In this document: one piece after another, positions 51,695 to 60,723 of the stretch
Position numbering within the stretch: the first letter of the stretch is position 1
How the letters are laid out: each line of letters begins with the position of its first letter
Assembly: GCF_002742645.2 (NCBI RefSeq)
Contig: NZ_CP033875.1
Location: 1,776,001-1,840,000, forward strand
Source: Caulobacter sp. FWC26
GTDB taxonomy: Bacteria; Pseudomonadota; Alphaproteobacteria; Caulobacterales; Caulobacteraceae
Reading direction: 5' to 3'
Length of the DNA: 64,000 bases
Made by a program: the position numbers and the translations under genes
The notes under the pieces: model-generated
The model's input: the letters and a program-made list of their open reading frames with translations, nothing else
Told to the model about the DNA's origin: nothing
The model's database searches: none

Positions 51695-53356
51695 ATGTCC
51701 TCGACAGTTTTCAGGCCCGCGGCCCACGCGATCGCCCCCACCGTGGCGGCGATCCTGACCGCGTCGGCAGGCGTCATGCTGTTAGCCTCCGGCGCGACGC
51801 CTTCAGAGCCGACCCGTTTCCTGCTGCTGCTGGCCTTCGCGCCGGATCTGCTGATCGAAATCAGCCACTTCTTCTCCTCCATTCTGGGTCTCGTACTGCT
51901 GTTGCTGGCCTTTGGCCTGCGCGCCCGCCTGGGTGCGGCCTGGTGGGCCGCCTTGATCGTGCTGGGGGCTTCGGCCGTTCTCGCGATCTTCAAGGGCTTG
52001 AACTGGGAAGAGACCGCGATGCTGCTGGTCTGCTTCTTCCTCATCCTGCCATTTCACGACGCGTTTCCTCGCAAGGCGGCGCTGACGAAGATGGAGATCA
52101 CGCCCGGATGGCTGCTATCCGCCGCAGCCGCCATTGTCGGCGCTTCTGTTCTGGGTTGGTGGTCGTTCCACCACACCGAATTCGCCGATAAGTCCTGGAT
52201 CAAGATCCTTCAGGATCACGACGAAGCCGCCCGGGCCATCCGCTCGTCGGTCGCCGCCGCGATTGTCCTGCTGGCCGTTGGCGTCTGGCGCCTGATGGCG
52301 ACGGCGGCGACGCCCTCTGTCGTTGATGACACCGACCCGGAGTTTGACCGGGTGCGCGCCATTCTGGCCAAGGCCGAAGGGGCAGAGCCCAGCGCCAACC
52401 TCGCGCTTCTGGGCGACAAGCGTTTCTTGTTCTCGGCCTCGGGCGAGACCTTCTTGATGTTCGGCGTTCGCGGTCGGTCGTGGATTGCGCTCGGCCCGCC
52501 GGTCGGCAAGCGCGAGGAGCGCATGGAGCTCTTCTGGCGGTTCCGTGAACTGGCCGACGCCCACGCCGCGCGCGCGGGCTTTTACGGGCTCGGGCCCGAC
52601 GACCTGCCCGATACGGTGGACTTGGGTCTGGCGATCCAGAAGACCGGCGAAAGCGCGGCTGTGCCGTTGGAGGCGTTCAGTCTTGTGGGGCGACGCCGGG
52701 AAGTGCTGCGCCGGAACTGGCGCAAAGCCGGGGAGGGGGGCGCGGCGTTCGAGGTCCTGCCTGTCGGCGCGGCGCCGGCCCTGATGGATGAGCTGAAGGC
52801 GATCTCGGACTCCTGGCTCTCGCATCACGCCGGCGGCGAAAAGAGCTTTTCCATGGGCGGCTTTGATCCGCGTTACGTCGCCGAGTTCCCTGTCGCGGTC
52901 GTTCGCAGCGAAGGCAAGATCGTTGCATTCGCTACGCTGTGGACCACGGCCGCCAAGACCGCGTTTTCCATGGATCTGATGCGCTACTCCGACGAAGCGC
53001 CCAAGAACGTCATGGACTACCTGTTCGTCGAGTTGCTCCAGTGGGGCAAGGACGAGGGGTACAGCGCCTTCGAGTTCGGCGTCGCGCCGCTGGCGGGCCT
53101 GCAGGATCGGCCGCTGGCGCCGATCATGTCACGCGTCGGGCGGCTGCTCTTCGAGCGCGGCGAGGAAATCTACAATTTCCAGGGCGTGCGCCGCTACAAG
53201 GACAAGTACGACCCGGTCTGGCAACCGCGCTACATCGCCGCGCCTCAGAAGTGGGCCATCCCGTTCCTGCTGGCGGACGTCGGCTTGTTGTCGTCGGGAG
53301 GGGTGTCGGGATTGGCCAAAAGGCCCAAGAAGACGCCTGAGAAGGCCGCGACCTAA
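51695..53356 (+). CDS. MprF-like aminoacyl-phosphatidylglycerol synthase (synthase half only, with 5-6 helices)
   Basis: The 553-residue protein has several N-terminal membrane helices (about residues 12-215: GVMLLASGA, FFSSILGLVLLLLAFGLRARLGAAWWAALIVLGASAVLAIF, MLLVCFFLILPF, GWLLSAAAAIVGASVLGWW, SSVAAAIVLLAVGVW) and a C-terminal DUF2156 domain (LGDKRFLFSASGETFLMFGVRGRSWIALGPPVG ... GVRRYKDKYDPVWQPRYIAAP). Full MprF has a long flippase part before this; here it is reduced, as in LpiA-type enzymes of other alphaproteobacteria. It would add lysine or alanine from tRNA to phosphatidylglycerol. Confidence 0.82.
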   Translation: MSSTVFRPAAHAIAPTVAAILTASAGVMLLASGATPSEPTRFLLLLAFAPDLLIEISHFFSSILGLVLLLLAFGLRARLGAAWWAALIVLGASAVLAIFKGLNWEETAMLLVCFFLILPFHDAFPRKAALTKMEITPGWLLSAAAAIVGASVLGWWSFHHTEFADKSWIKILQDHDEAARAIRSSVAAAIVLLAVGVWRLMATAATPSVVDDTDPEFDRVRAILAKAEGAEPSANLALLGDKRFLFSASGETFLMFGVRGRSWIALGPPVGKREERMELFWRFRELADAHAARAGFYGLGPDDLPDTVDLGLAIQKTGESAAVPLEAFSLVGRRREVLRRNWRKAGEGGAAFEVLPVGAAPALMDELKAISDSWLSHHAGGEKSFSMGGFDPRYVAEFPVAVVRSEGKIVAFATLWTTAAKTAFSMDLMRYSDEAPKNVMDYLFVELLQWGKDEGYSAFEFGVAPLAGLQDRPLAPIMSRVGRLLFERGEEIYNFQGVRRYKDKYDPVWQPRYIAAPQKWAIPFLLADVGLLSSGGVSGLAKRPKKTPEKAAT

Positions 53357-53568
53357 TAGCGCGGCTGGCCGCCGGTCTGCACGCCCAGCAGGTTCACCAG
53401 ATGCACCATCATGAGCATCAGGCCGACGACGCAGATCATCATCAACGGACGCCACGGAATCAGCCGCGGCCCCTTGAGAACATTGATGGGCCGAGCGCCA
53501 AGCCAGCCGAAGAGCACGGCGAGGATCAGGAACAGGATCGCGGCGGCGGCGGTGACGGTCAGGTCCAT
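53353..53568 (-). CDS. Small two-helix membrane protein
   Basis: The 71-residue protein has two hydrophobic segments (TVTAAAAILFLILAVLFGWLGA and PLMMICVVGLMLMMVHLVNLLGV) separated by a basic loop, so it is an inner-membrane hairpin. I do not recognise a family. Its stop overlaps the MprF-like gene's stop by 4 bp, and its start is 208 bp from podJ on the opposite strand, sharing the podJ promoter region. Confidence 0.72.
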   Translation of the reverse strand: MDLTVTAAAAILFLILAVLFGWLGARPINVLKGPRLIPWRPLMMICVVGLMLMMVHLVNLLGVQTGGQPRY

Positions 53569-53776
53569 CCGCGCTTCTAAGCCTGCGACAATCCGCCTGG
53601 CAAATGGTTAACCTGCGTTAACCCTCTTGCTTTTGAACCGCGTTACAGAGTGATGGGACTCTGTCCTGATTCCTCCACAGTGAATCGCGCAGCCACTACA
53701 TCTGGCGTTTTCGTCGCGTTTACACCCTAGGAATCGGTGACTAGCGTTTTCCCCAGATGCGGGGAGATCGATTCGC
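53569..53776. promoter_or_regulatory. podJ promoter region with five GANTC sites and a TTAAC pair
   Basis: GANTC (CcrM methylation) sites start at 53657, 53668, 53682, 53731 and 53770, the last touching the start codon. Upstream TTAACCTGCGTTAAC (53608-53622) is a direct repeat of TTAAC spaced like a CtrA site, though with 6 instead of 7 bases between TTAA halves. Known cell-cycle control of podJ by GcrA, DnaA and CtrA makes these relevant. Confidence 0.6.
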
Positions 53777-56701
53777 ATGACGGCGGCGTCGCCATGGAGC
53801 GTTAAGGGGATTGACCCCAAGGCACGGGAGGTCGCGAAAGACCTCGCGCGTCGCTCCGGCATGACTCTGGGTGAGTGGCTCAACCGCATGATCATCGAGG
53901 GCGATGGTCTGGGCGCCGACGCGCGTCCAGGCTCCGACGAGGCCCCGAACCGCGCCTATCTCGAGATCGTCAAAGAGGACGCGCCTCCGCGTATCGAGAT
54001 CGCCGAACATCCCGCCGATGAGGTTGGCCGCGTCGCGTTGGCGCTGGACCGTCTGACCCAGCGCATCGAGGCCGCCGAGGGCCGCAACGCCGCAGCCATC
54101 ACCGGCATCGACCATTCCGTCCGTGACGCTCTGGCCCGGCTGGGTCAGTCGGAGCGTGAGCAGATCGCCGTCGCCGCGAGGTTTGAAGGCGCTGTCGATG
54201 AACTGAAGACTGAACAGGCCCGGACGACCGAACGCCTACGCCGGATCGAGGCCGAAGCGGCGGGCCCGCGCTCGGCCGAGGCGCTGCGCGCGCTGGAAGG
54301 GGCCTTGGGCAAGGTCGCTGGCCACCTTTACGAGGGCGAGGCCAGGACCCGCGAGGCCATCGCGACGCTGGAGGCACGGCTGAACCAGCAGGTCGCCAGC
54401 GATCCGAGCGCTCTGGTCGACGCCGTCGTCGCTCGCCTGGGTGAACGGCTGGAAGCCGCCGAGAGCCGCACCAGCGAAGCTCTGCGCGAGCTGGGAAGCT
54501 CGTTCCAGGCGCTGGATCAGCGTCTGGGCGCGGTGGAGAGCGCCAACCCCGCGTCGGGGGTTCAGGAGCGACTGGACAGCCTCGCGGCCACCCTCACGCA
54601 AAAGATGGAAGCCGCGCGCCTTGAGATGGCGGCGAAGCTTCGCGAAAGCGCTGACGGTCGCTTTGACCGGATGGAGCGCAAGCTGGGCGAGATGGCGGCC
54701 CATGTTCAGGCCGCCGAACAGCGCTCGGCTCAAGCCATTGAGCGGATGGGGCGCGAGATCGTCGGCGTGGCCGACGCCTTCAACCGTCGCGTTCACGCTG
54801 CCGAAAGCCGTAACGCCAGCGCCATTGAGCAGGTCGGCGGCGAGGTCGCGCGCATCGCGGCCAGCGTCGAACACAAGCTCAACCGCGCCGACAGCGTACA
54901 GGCCCAAGCCCTTGAAAAGCTGGGCGGTGAGATCGCCCGGATCACCGAAAAGCTGGCCGAGCGGATCGGCAGCGCCGAGCGTCGCAACGCCCTGGCCATC
55001 GACGATGTCGGCGAGCAGGTGGCCCGCGTCACCGAACGCCTGAACCAACGCCACGAACGCTCCAGCCAGGAGCTGGTGGATCGGATTCGCCAAAGCGAGG
55101 AGCGCACGCTCCGGATGCTCGAGGAGGCGCGCGAGAAGATCGACAGCCGTCTATCCGACGCGCAGCGCAAGCTGGAAGCGGCCGCGCCGCCGTCGGCGCC
55201 GATCGCCCCGGCCGCGCCGACACGACCCGCCGCTCCGACGCCGTCGCCGTTTGACGACAGCTACTTCAGCCAGGCCGCATCGTTCAGCACGGTCGACGAC
55301 GAGGAAGAGGTCTTCGACCCGCCGCCGACGCCCGCCCGGAGCTTTGAGGTTGAGGCGTTTCCGGCCGTTGAGCCCGAGGACCGAGGTTTCGCTCAGGACG
55401 ACTACGCCATCGCCGACGGCTTCGAGCCCGAAGGTCAGCGCTACGAGGTCGAGCAAGAGGTTTCCGACTTCGCGCCGGCCCAACCGACCCGCCCGATGTC
55501 GACTCGCGACATCATCGAGCAGGCGCGCGCCGCCGCGCGCGCGGCCGCCGCGTCGGAAGGCAAGAGCCCAAGCAAGGGCAAGGCCGACAAGGCCGCCAAG
55601 AAGGAAAAAAGTCCCAAGTCCAGCGGCTCGCTGTTCAGCGGCTTTGGCGGGTTCTCGACCAAGAAGTCCAAGGCGCGCCTGGGGGCGACCCTGAGCACGG
55701 CGTTCATCGTGTTCGCCGCCGCCGGCGCCTTGGGCGCGGGCGTAGGGGGGCTGCTGCTCCTGAACACGGAAGGTTCGAACACCGCGCCGAGCCGCGTCGC
55801 TCAGGCGATCGCCGGGCGCAAGGCGGATGTCGAAGTCAACGGACCCGAAGCTGACACCACGCCGGGCGCGCCGCGCGCAGCTGTTGCTCTGGCGACGGGA
55901 CAGGTTGCGCCCACGCCGGTCGACGCGACCGCTGCGCCGCCGACGAACGAGTCGAAGGCTCTGTTCGAAGACGCGGTCCGCAAGATCGAGTCGGGTGACC
56001 GGACCGGTGTCGAGCTGCTGAAGCGCGCCGCGAACGGCGGCTATCCGGCCGCGCAGTTCTATCTCTCAAAGATGTACGAGGGCGGAAAGAACGGCGTGAA
56101 GGTCGACATGGCCCAGGCCCGGCGCTGGAGTGAGCGCGCGGCCAACGGCGGTGACCCGCGCGCCATGCACAACCTGGCGCTCTACTACTTCAAGGGCGAG
56201 GGCGGTCCCCGCAATTCGACCACCGCCGCGACCTGGTTCCGCAAGGCCGCCGACATGGGCCTCGTCGACAGCCAGTTCAATCTCGCGCAGTTGTACGAGA
56301 GCGGCCTTGGCGTCAGCCAGAACCCCGCCGAGGCCTACAAGTGGTACGTGATCGCGGGGCGGGCCGGCGACTCGACCGCCCGTGGCCGCGCCAACGCGCT
56401 GCGCTCGCAACTGACCGCGGAAGCTCAGCAGACCGCCGATCGCTCGGCCTTGGCCTTCCGTCCGCAGACGCAAGTTCAGACCGCAGGTCTATCGGCCGCC
56501 GCGCCGGCCGCCGCCAACGCCAATCTGGGTCTGGCTCAACGTGTTCTGTCGCAGCTGGGCTACTATCAAGGTCCTCGGGACGGTGTTTCGTCCCCGGCGC
56601 TGCGAATGGCGATCTCGGCCTACCAGCGCGATCAGGGTCTGCCCGCCACCGGCGCGGTGGATGGCGAGACGCTCAATCGACTGTCGGTCTACGCGCGCTG
56701 A
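53777..56701 (+). CDS. podJ: Polar organelle development protein PodJ
   Basis: The 974-residue protein has the PodJ layout and exact length: an N-terminal basic segment (VKGIDPKAREVAKDLARRSGMTLGEWLNRMI), a long cytosolic coiled coil (about 80-470), an acidic Pro-rich region, one membrane helix (about 637-662), a periplasmic domain with Sel1/TPR repeats (about 731-880: AANGGYPAAQFYLSKMYEGG, AANGGDPRAMHNLALYYFKGEGG, AADMGLVDSQFNLAQLYESGLG) and a C-terminal peptidoglycan-binding domain (about 917-974). In Caulobacter PodJ recruits polar factors needed for pili and holdfast and is cut by PerP and then MmpA. The Sel1 and peptidoglycan-binding parts face the periplasm. Confidence 0.93.
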   Translation: MTAASPWSVKGIDPKAREVAKDLARRSGMTLGEWLNRMIIEGDGLGADARPGSDEAPNRAYLEIVKEDAPPRIEIAEHPADEVGRVALALDRLTQRIEAAEGRNAAAITGIDHSVRDALARLGQSEREQIAVAARFEGAVDELKTEQARTTERLRRIEAEAAGPRSAEALRALEGALGKVAGHLYEGEARTREAIATLEARLNQQVASDPSALVDAVVARLGERLEAAESRTSEALRELGSSFQALDQRLGAVESANPASGVQERLDSLAATLTQKMEAARLEMAAKLRESADGRFDRMERKLGEMAAHVQAAEQRSAQAIERMGREIVGVADAFNRRVHAAESRNASAIEQVGGEVARIAASVEHKLNRADSVQAQALEKLGGEIARITEKLAERIGSAERRNALAIDDVGEQVARVTERLNQRHERSSQELVDRIRQSEERTLRMLEEAREKIDSRLSDAQRKLEAAAPPSAPIAPAAPTRPAAPTPSPFDDSYFSQAASFSTVDDEEEVFDPPPTPARSFEVEAFPAVEPEDRGFAQDDYAIADGFEPEGQRYEVEQEVSDFAPAQPTRPMSTRDIIEQARAAARAAAASEGKSPSKGKADKAAKKEKSPKSSGSLFSGFGGFSTKKSKARLGATLSTAFIVFAAAGALGAGVGGLLLLNTEGSNTAPSRVAQAIAGRKADVEVNGPEADTTPGAPRAAVALATGQVAPTPVDATAAPPTNESKALFEDAVRKIESGDRTGVELLKRAANGGYPAAQFYLSKMYEGGKNGVKVDMAQARRWSERAANGGDPRAMHNLALYYFKGEGGPRNSTTAATWFRKAADMGLVDSQFNLAQLYESGLGVSQNPAEAYKWYVIAGRAGDSTARGRANALRSQLTAEAQQTADRSALAFRPQTQVQTAGLSAAAPAAANANLGLAQRVLSQLGYYQGPRDGVSSPALRMAISAYQRDQGLPATGAVDGETLNRLSVYAR

Positions 56702-56854
56702 CAGCCTCGCGGGCTAACGCTTCCGACAACGCTAAACGGGCGCGAGGCGCCTGCCGAAAGCGGCGCACGGACAAAAGTCCATTGCATTCAATCGCCTTTC
56801 TAGGCCACTTCAGGTCATAAACCATCTAGCCGGTCGCCGAAGATCGTCCGTGGA

Positions 56855-56888
56855 CCTATCGCGTCCGGTCGGTAATAGTCGCGATAGG
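56855..56888. promoter_or_regulatory. Inverted repeat before the DUF3429 gene
   Basis: CCTATCGCG (56855-56863) and CGCGATAGG (56880-56888) are perfect 9-bp arms with a 16-bp spacer, 43 bp before the start. It may be an operator; no T-run makes a terminator unlikely. Confidence 0.35.
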
Positions 56889-56931
56889 GGCAGGGCAGGC
56901 GGCCACGGTCGTCGGCCGAAGGAGTTGTGGC

Positions 56932-57393
56932 ATGAACGAGTCCGCGGGCGGGCGGACGCCGGTTCCTCCGGCGGCGTGGGTCTTTGGTCTTTCGACCTTG
57001 ATCCCCTTCTTCTTGGCGTCGGGTCTGTTCTGTTACGGCCCCGCCGCGATTCAGAAATCCGCGCTGCTGGGGCTGCTGGCCTACTCTGCGGCGATGGTCT
57101 CCTACTTCGGCGGGGTCCGCACGGGCCTGGAGATCGAGAACCCCAGCCCCCGCTGGTCGGTGTTGGGCATTTCGCTGCTGTTTCCGCTCGCCGGCTTTGG
57201 CTTGCTGCTCGGCGAGCTGAAGTTCGAGCCCGCCTGGCAGCTGTCGGGATTCCTGCTGGTGTTCCTGCTGCAATGGGTCTGGGACGTCACCGACCATGAG
57301 GGACCAGGCTGGCGTCCGCGCATGCGCACCTTGTTGACCGCCGGGGCGGCCATCTCTCTAGCCTTTTCCCTGGAGCAGGCCCTGCACATGTGA
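56932..57393 (+). CDS. DUF3429 membrane protein
   Basis: The 153-residue protein has about five hydrophobic segments and the DUF3429 pattern: VFGLSTLIPFFLASG, LLAYSAAMVSYFGGVRTGLEI, SLLFPLAGFGLLLGELKFEPAWQLSGFLLVFLLQWVWDVTDHEGP. It starts behind GAAGGAG. The family's role is unknown. It is convergent with the PdeM gene, stops 7 bp apart. Confidence 0.83.
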   Translation: MNESAGGRTPVPPAAWVFGLSTLIPFFLASGLFCYGPAAIQKSALLGLLAYSAAMVSYFGGVRTGLEIENPSPRWSVLGISLLFPLAGFGLLLGELKFEPAWQLSGFLLVFLLQWVWDVTDHEGPGWRPRMRTLLTAGAAISLAFSLEQALHM

Positions 57394-57400
57394 TCCGGCG

Positions 57401-58108
57401 TCAGTCGGGTCTCAAGGATTTCGCGCCCACCGCGTGCACCCGGCGCGGCCCCAGGGCGCCGGCCATGACCGGCCCCTCGAAGAGGTTCGAGAACGCCTTG
57501 TCCAGGACATTCAGACCCCCCGTATAGGCGCCGAAGGCTGGCAGCACGATGCGGGCGCCGTCCGTGACGAAGCAGCGCCGGCGCACCGTGGCCCGTCCGC
57601 TGGAAACCTTGGCCGCAGGATGCAGGTGGCCGGCCACTTCGCCGGGCTGCGCGCCGGCCAGGGGTTCATGCCGCAGAACGAGACCCGCGATATTGGCCTC
57701 ATCGATAACATCGCCTGGCAGCGATTGCGGGCCCTCCAGATCATGGTTGCCGACCGCCCAGATCAGCTCGCGTCCCACAGCTAGCCCTTCGACGCGTCGG
57801 TAATCTTCCGTCGCTAGCCGAGTTTCGCCCTGGCCGTCATGGAAGCTGTCGCCGAGAAAGATCAGCCGCTCAGGCGCAAGCTGAGCGATCTCGCGATCGA
57901 GCCGGTCGAGAGTCTCGCGCGTGTCGTAGGGCGGCAGCATCTGACCAAACCGCGCGGCGTAGCTGCTGCCTTTTTCGAAGTGCAGATCGGCCACGATCAG
58001 CGTGCGCTCGCCCTCGATCCACATCGCGCCGGACCAGCGCAGCATCACCTCGACATTGGCCAGGGCCACGCGCAGGCCACCGCATGCGGAGGGTTCGAAG
58101 CGGGTCAT
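57401..58108 (-). CDS. pdeM: Ligase-associated DNA damage response endonuclease PdeM
   Basis: The 235-residue metallophosphoesterase has the motifs VADLHFEKGSSYA, LGDSFHD, VGNHDLEG and GHLHPAA, giving the full set of metal ligands. Its domain order and partner match PdeM, an enzyme linked to ATP-dependent DNA ligase and Lhr-type helicase genes in many bacteria. ATG 58108 overlaps the helicase stop (ATGA), so the two are coupled. Its ligase and exonuclease partners are not in the window. Confidence 0.88.
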   Translation of the reverse strand: MTRFEPSACGGLRVALANVEVMLRWSGAMWIEGERTLIVADLHFEKGSSYAARFGQMLPPYDTRETLDRLDREIAQLAPERLIFLGDSFHDGQGETRLATEDYRRVEGLAVGRELIWAVGNHDLEGPQSLPGDVIDEANIAGLVLRHEPLAGAQPGEVAGHLHPAAKVSSGRATVRRRCFVTDGARIVLPAFGAYTGGLNVLDKAFSNLFEGPVMAGALGPRRVHAVGAKSLRPD

Positions 58109-60576
58109 GGCCGCGCCTCGGCGATCAGGTCTTCCTCGGCCTCGGCGAGGATCATTTCGCCGGCGGCGTCGCCTGGCGCGCGTTCGCGACCGATCTCCAG
58201 CATCATCGGCACAGCGAAGGGAGACACGCGATCGAGCGCCACGTGTCGGATATGGCCTCTGACCCGGGTCAGCATGTCGCCCAAGCGGGCGATGTCGAGA
58301 AGACCCGTCGCGGCGTCGAACCGCGCGCAACGCAGCATCAGGTGGTCAGGTTGGTGTTTGCGCAGCACGTCGTAGATCAGGTCCGTAGAGAAGGTGACTT
58401 GCCGGCCCGACTTCTCGGCGCCGGGGTGACGACGCTCGATCAGGCCGGCGATCAAGGCGCAGTGCTTGAACGATCGCTTCATCATGAAGCTCTCGTCCAG
58501 CCAGGCCTCCAGGTCATCGCCCAGCATGTCCTGGGCGAACAGCTCATCCAGGTCGAGCTCGTCCATCGGACGCAGCGACCAGAGGTTCAGCGCGTAGTCG
58601 TTGCAGACAAAGCCCAGCGGGCCCACGCCCAGGCGATCCAGACGCCGGGTCAGAAGCATGGCCAGGGTCGTGTGCGCCAGACGCCCGTCGAACGGATAGC
58701 AGACCATGTGGAATCGCTTCCCGCGCGGGAAGGTCTCCAGCAGCATCTCGCCTTCCGATGGAATGGCTGAGCGGGTCTTCTGCCACGACAGCCACTCCTG
58801 CACATCGCCGGGCAGGGCGCCCCATTCGCGCTCGTCATGCATCATTTGACGAACGCGCCCGGCCAGATAGGTCGACAACGGGAACTTCGAGCCGCCCCAG
58901 CTGGGCATCTTGGGATCATCGTTCGGCGCAGGCGAGACAAAGGCGTCTGCCCCGACAAGGCTGTTGTAGCGCCAGACCTGACCGGCGAAGACGAAAGTGT
59001 CGCCGGGCGTCAGTTGCTCGAAATAGCCTTCCTCGGCCTCACCGATCTTGCGGCCGCCCACCGGTTTGCGGCCCCCGCCGATCCGGATGTTGATCGTGGC
59101 CGGGGAGATGATGGCTCCGACGTTCATCCGGTGTTGCTGCCGCGCCTGGGCGTTGCGCGCGGTCCACAAGCCATCGGCGGTCTGCACGATCCGGCGAAAC
59201 TTGTCGTAGGTGCGCAGGGCGTAGCCGCCGGTCGAGACAAAGTCGACGACGGCCTCGAAATCCTCCCAGCTCAGATCCGCGTAAGGTCCCGCAGAACGGA
59301 CCTCGTCATAGAGGTCGGTCAGCTTGAACGGTTCGGAGCAGGCGCAGCCCATCACATGCTGGGCCAGCACGTCGAGGGCGCCGATGCGCGGCGGTTCGCC
59401 GTCGAGATGGTTTTCCAGGATCGCGTCGGCGGCGGCGCGGCATTCCAGCATCTCGAAGCGGCTGGCCGGCACGAACAGGGCGCGGCTCGGCTCGTCCAGG
59501 CGGTGGTTGGCGCGGCCGATACGCTGGACCATCCGCGAGGCCCCCTTGGGCGCGGCCAGCTGAATGACGAGATCCACGTCGCCCCAGTCGATCCCCATGT
59601 CGAGAGTCGAGGTGCAGACCACCGCCCGCAGCTCCCCGCGCGCCATCGCCGCCTCGACCTTGCGCCGCTGCTCCGCCGAGAGACTCCCGTGATGCAAGGC
59701 GATCGGCAGACCCTCGTCGTTCAGCTCCCACAGGCGTTGAAAGGCGAATTCGGCCTGGAAGCGGGTGTTGACGAAGACGAGGGCGGTCTTGGATCCCTTG
59801 ATGATCTCATAGACCTCGGCCATGGCGTGCTCGGCCGTATGGCCAGCCCATGGGACGCGTCCGCCTGACACCAGCACTTCGACCACCGGCTGCGCGCCGC
59901 CTGAGCCGAGGACGAGGTCGATGGAGCAATCCTCCCCTTCAGGGAGAGGGCTTTTGTTTGCGCCTAGCCACTTCCTCACCAAGTCCGGATCATCGACCGT
60001 CGCCGACAAGCCGACCCGCCGCATCCTCGGTGCGAACTGCTGCAGGCGCGCCAGGCCCAACGCCAAAAGATCGCCGCGCTTGCTGGGCCAGATCGCGTGA
60101 GCCTCGTCGATGATGACGCAGGAAAGGTCGGAAAAGTACTCCCGCGCGCCTTCCCAGGCGCAGAACAGGGCCAGTTGCTCGGGCGTCGTCAGCAGGATGT
60201 CGGGCGGACGGACTTTCTGGCGGGCCTTGCGGCTCTCGCCGGTGTCGCCGGTGCGGCTCTCGGCTACGATCGGCAGGCCCATCTCGCGGATCGGCGTCAG
60301 AAGGTTACGCTCGACATCGACCGCCAGCGCCTTCAGGGGCGAGATGTAGAGGGTGTGGACGCCGGCGGGGGTGTTGCGGGGCGCACGCTCGGCCAGCTCG
60401 ATCAGGCTGGGCAGGAAGCCGGCGAGCGTCTTGCCGCCCCCCGTCGGCGCGATCAGCAAGGCTCCGCGACCGGCCCGCGCCTTTACCAGCATGGCGAGCT
60501 GATGTTCGCGCGGGGTCCACCCGCGCTTGGCGAACCAGGCCTGGAACCGGGGGGGAAGGGCGTTCGCCGCAGACAT
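58105..60576 (-). CDS. Ligase-associated DEXH-box helicase (Lhr family)
   Basis: The 823-residue superfamily 2 helicase has Walker A APTGGGKT (43-50), DEAH (157-160), GLSATVDDPD, CTSTLDMGIDWGDVDLVIQLAAPKG and motif VI QRIGRANHR, followed by the Lhr core and winged-helix parts. Lhr proteins of this short class sit with PdeM and ATP-dependent ligase in DNA repair clusters. An oddity is residues 209-216 (SPLPEGED), coded by a palindromic repeat at 59931-59950 inserted in frame. ATG 60576 opens the protein with SAANALPPRFQAWFA. It is divergent from the Sel1 gene. Confidence 0.92.
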   Translation of the reverse strand: MSAANALPPRFQAWFAKRGWTPREHQLAMLVKARAGRGALLIAPTGGGKTLAGFLPSLIELAERAPRNTPAGVHTLYISPLKALAVDVERNLLTPIREMGLPIVAESRTGDTGESRKARQKVRPPDILLTTPEQLALFCAWEGAREYFSDLSCVIIDEAHAIWPSKRGDLLALGLARLQQFAPRMRRVGLSATVDDPDLVRKWLGANKSPLPEGEDCSIDLVLGSGGAQPVVEVLVSGGRVPWAGHTAEHAMAEVYEIIKGSKTALVFVNTRFQAEFAFQRLWELNDEGLPIALHHGSLSAEQRRKVEAAMARGELRAVVCTSTLDMGIDWGDVDLVIQLAAPKGASRMVQRIGRANHRLDEPSRALFVPASRFEMLECRAAADAILENHLDGEPPRIGALDVLAQHVMGCACSEPFKLTDLYDEVRSAGPYADLSWEDFEAVVDFVSTGGYALRTYDKFRRIVQTADGLWTARNAQARQQHRMNVGAIISPATINIRIGGGRKPVGGRKIGEAEEGYFEQLTPGDTFVFAGQVWRYNSLVGADAFVSPAPNDDPKMPSWGGSKFPLSTYLAGRVRQMMHDEREWGALPGDVQEWLSWQKTRSAIPSEGEMLLETFPRGKRFHMVCYPFDGRLAHTTLAMLLTRRLDRLGVGPLGFVCNDYALNLWSLRPMDELDLDELFAQDMLGDDLEAWLDESFMMKRSFKHCALIAGLIERRHPGAEKSGRQVTFSTDLIYDVLRKHQPDHLMLRCARFDAATGLLDIARLGDMLTRVRGHIRHVALDRVSPFAVPMMLEIGRERAPGDAAGEMILAEAEEDLIAEARP
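59931..59950. repeat. Palindromic repeat inside the Lhr coding sequence
   Basis: CCTCCCCTTCAGGGAGAGGG folds as CTCCC / GGGAG and resembles Caulobacter intergenic palindromes rather than codon-optimal helicase DNA. It encodes SPLPEGED at residues 209-216, between the ATPase and second RecA domain, where an insertion would be tolerated. Confidence 0.55.
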
Positions 60577-60723
60577 TGGTGGCGATATAGCATGTTCCCT
60601 TTCTGTTTCATCCGTCTTTTGCGCGCGCGTCGCGCGAGTTCGGTTGCGTCGGCCGCTGCTCGCGGTTGTCTATGCCGATGCTGGCGAGGTTGACCTGACG
60701 GCCCCGGCGAAGATGGGGATCGT

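Noticed and set aside
50133..51758. A 541-codon plus-strand frame opposite the acyl-CoA dehydrogenase pair
   Set aside because: Both dehydrogenases on the minus strand have complete family motifs, and the plus-strand product is low-complexity.
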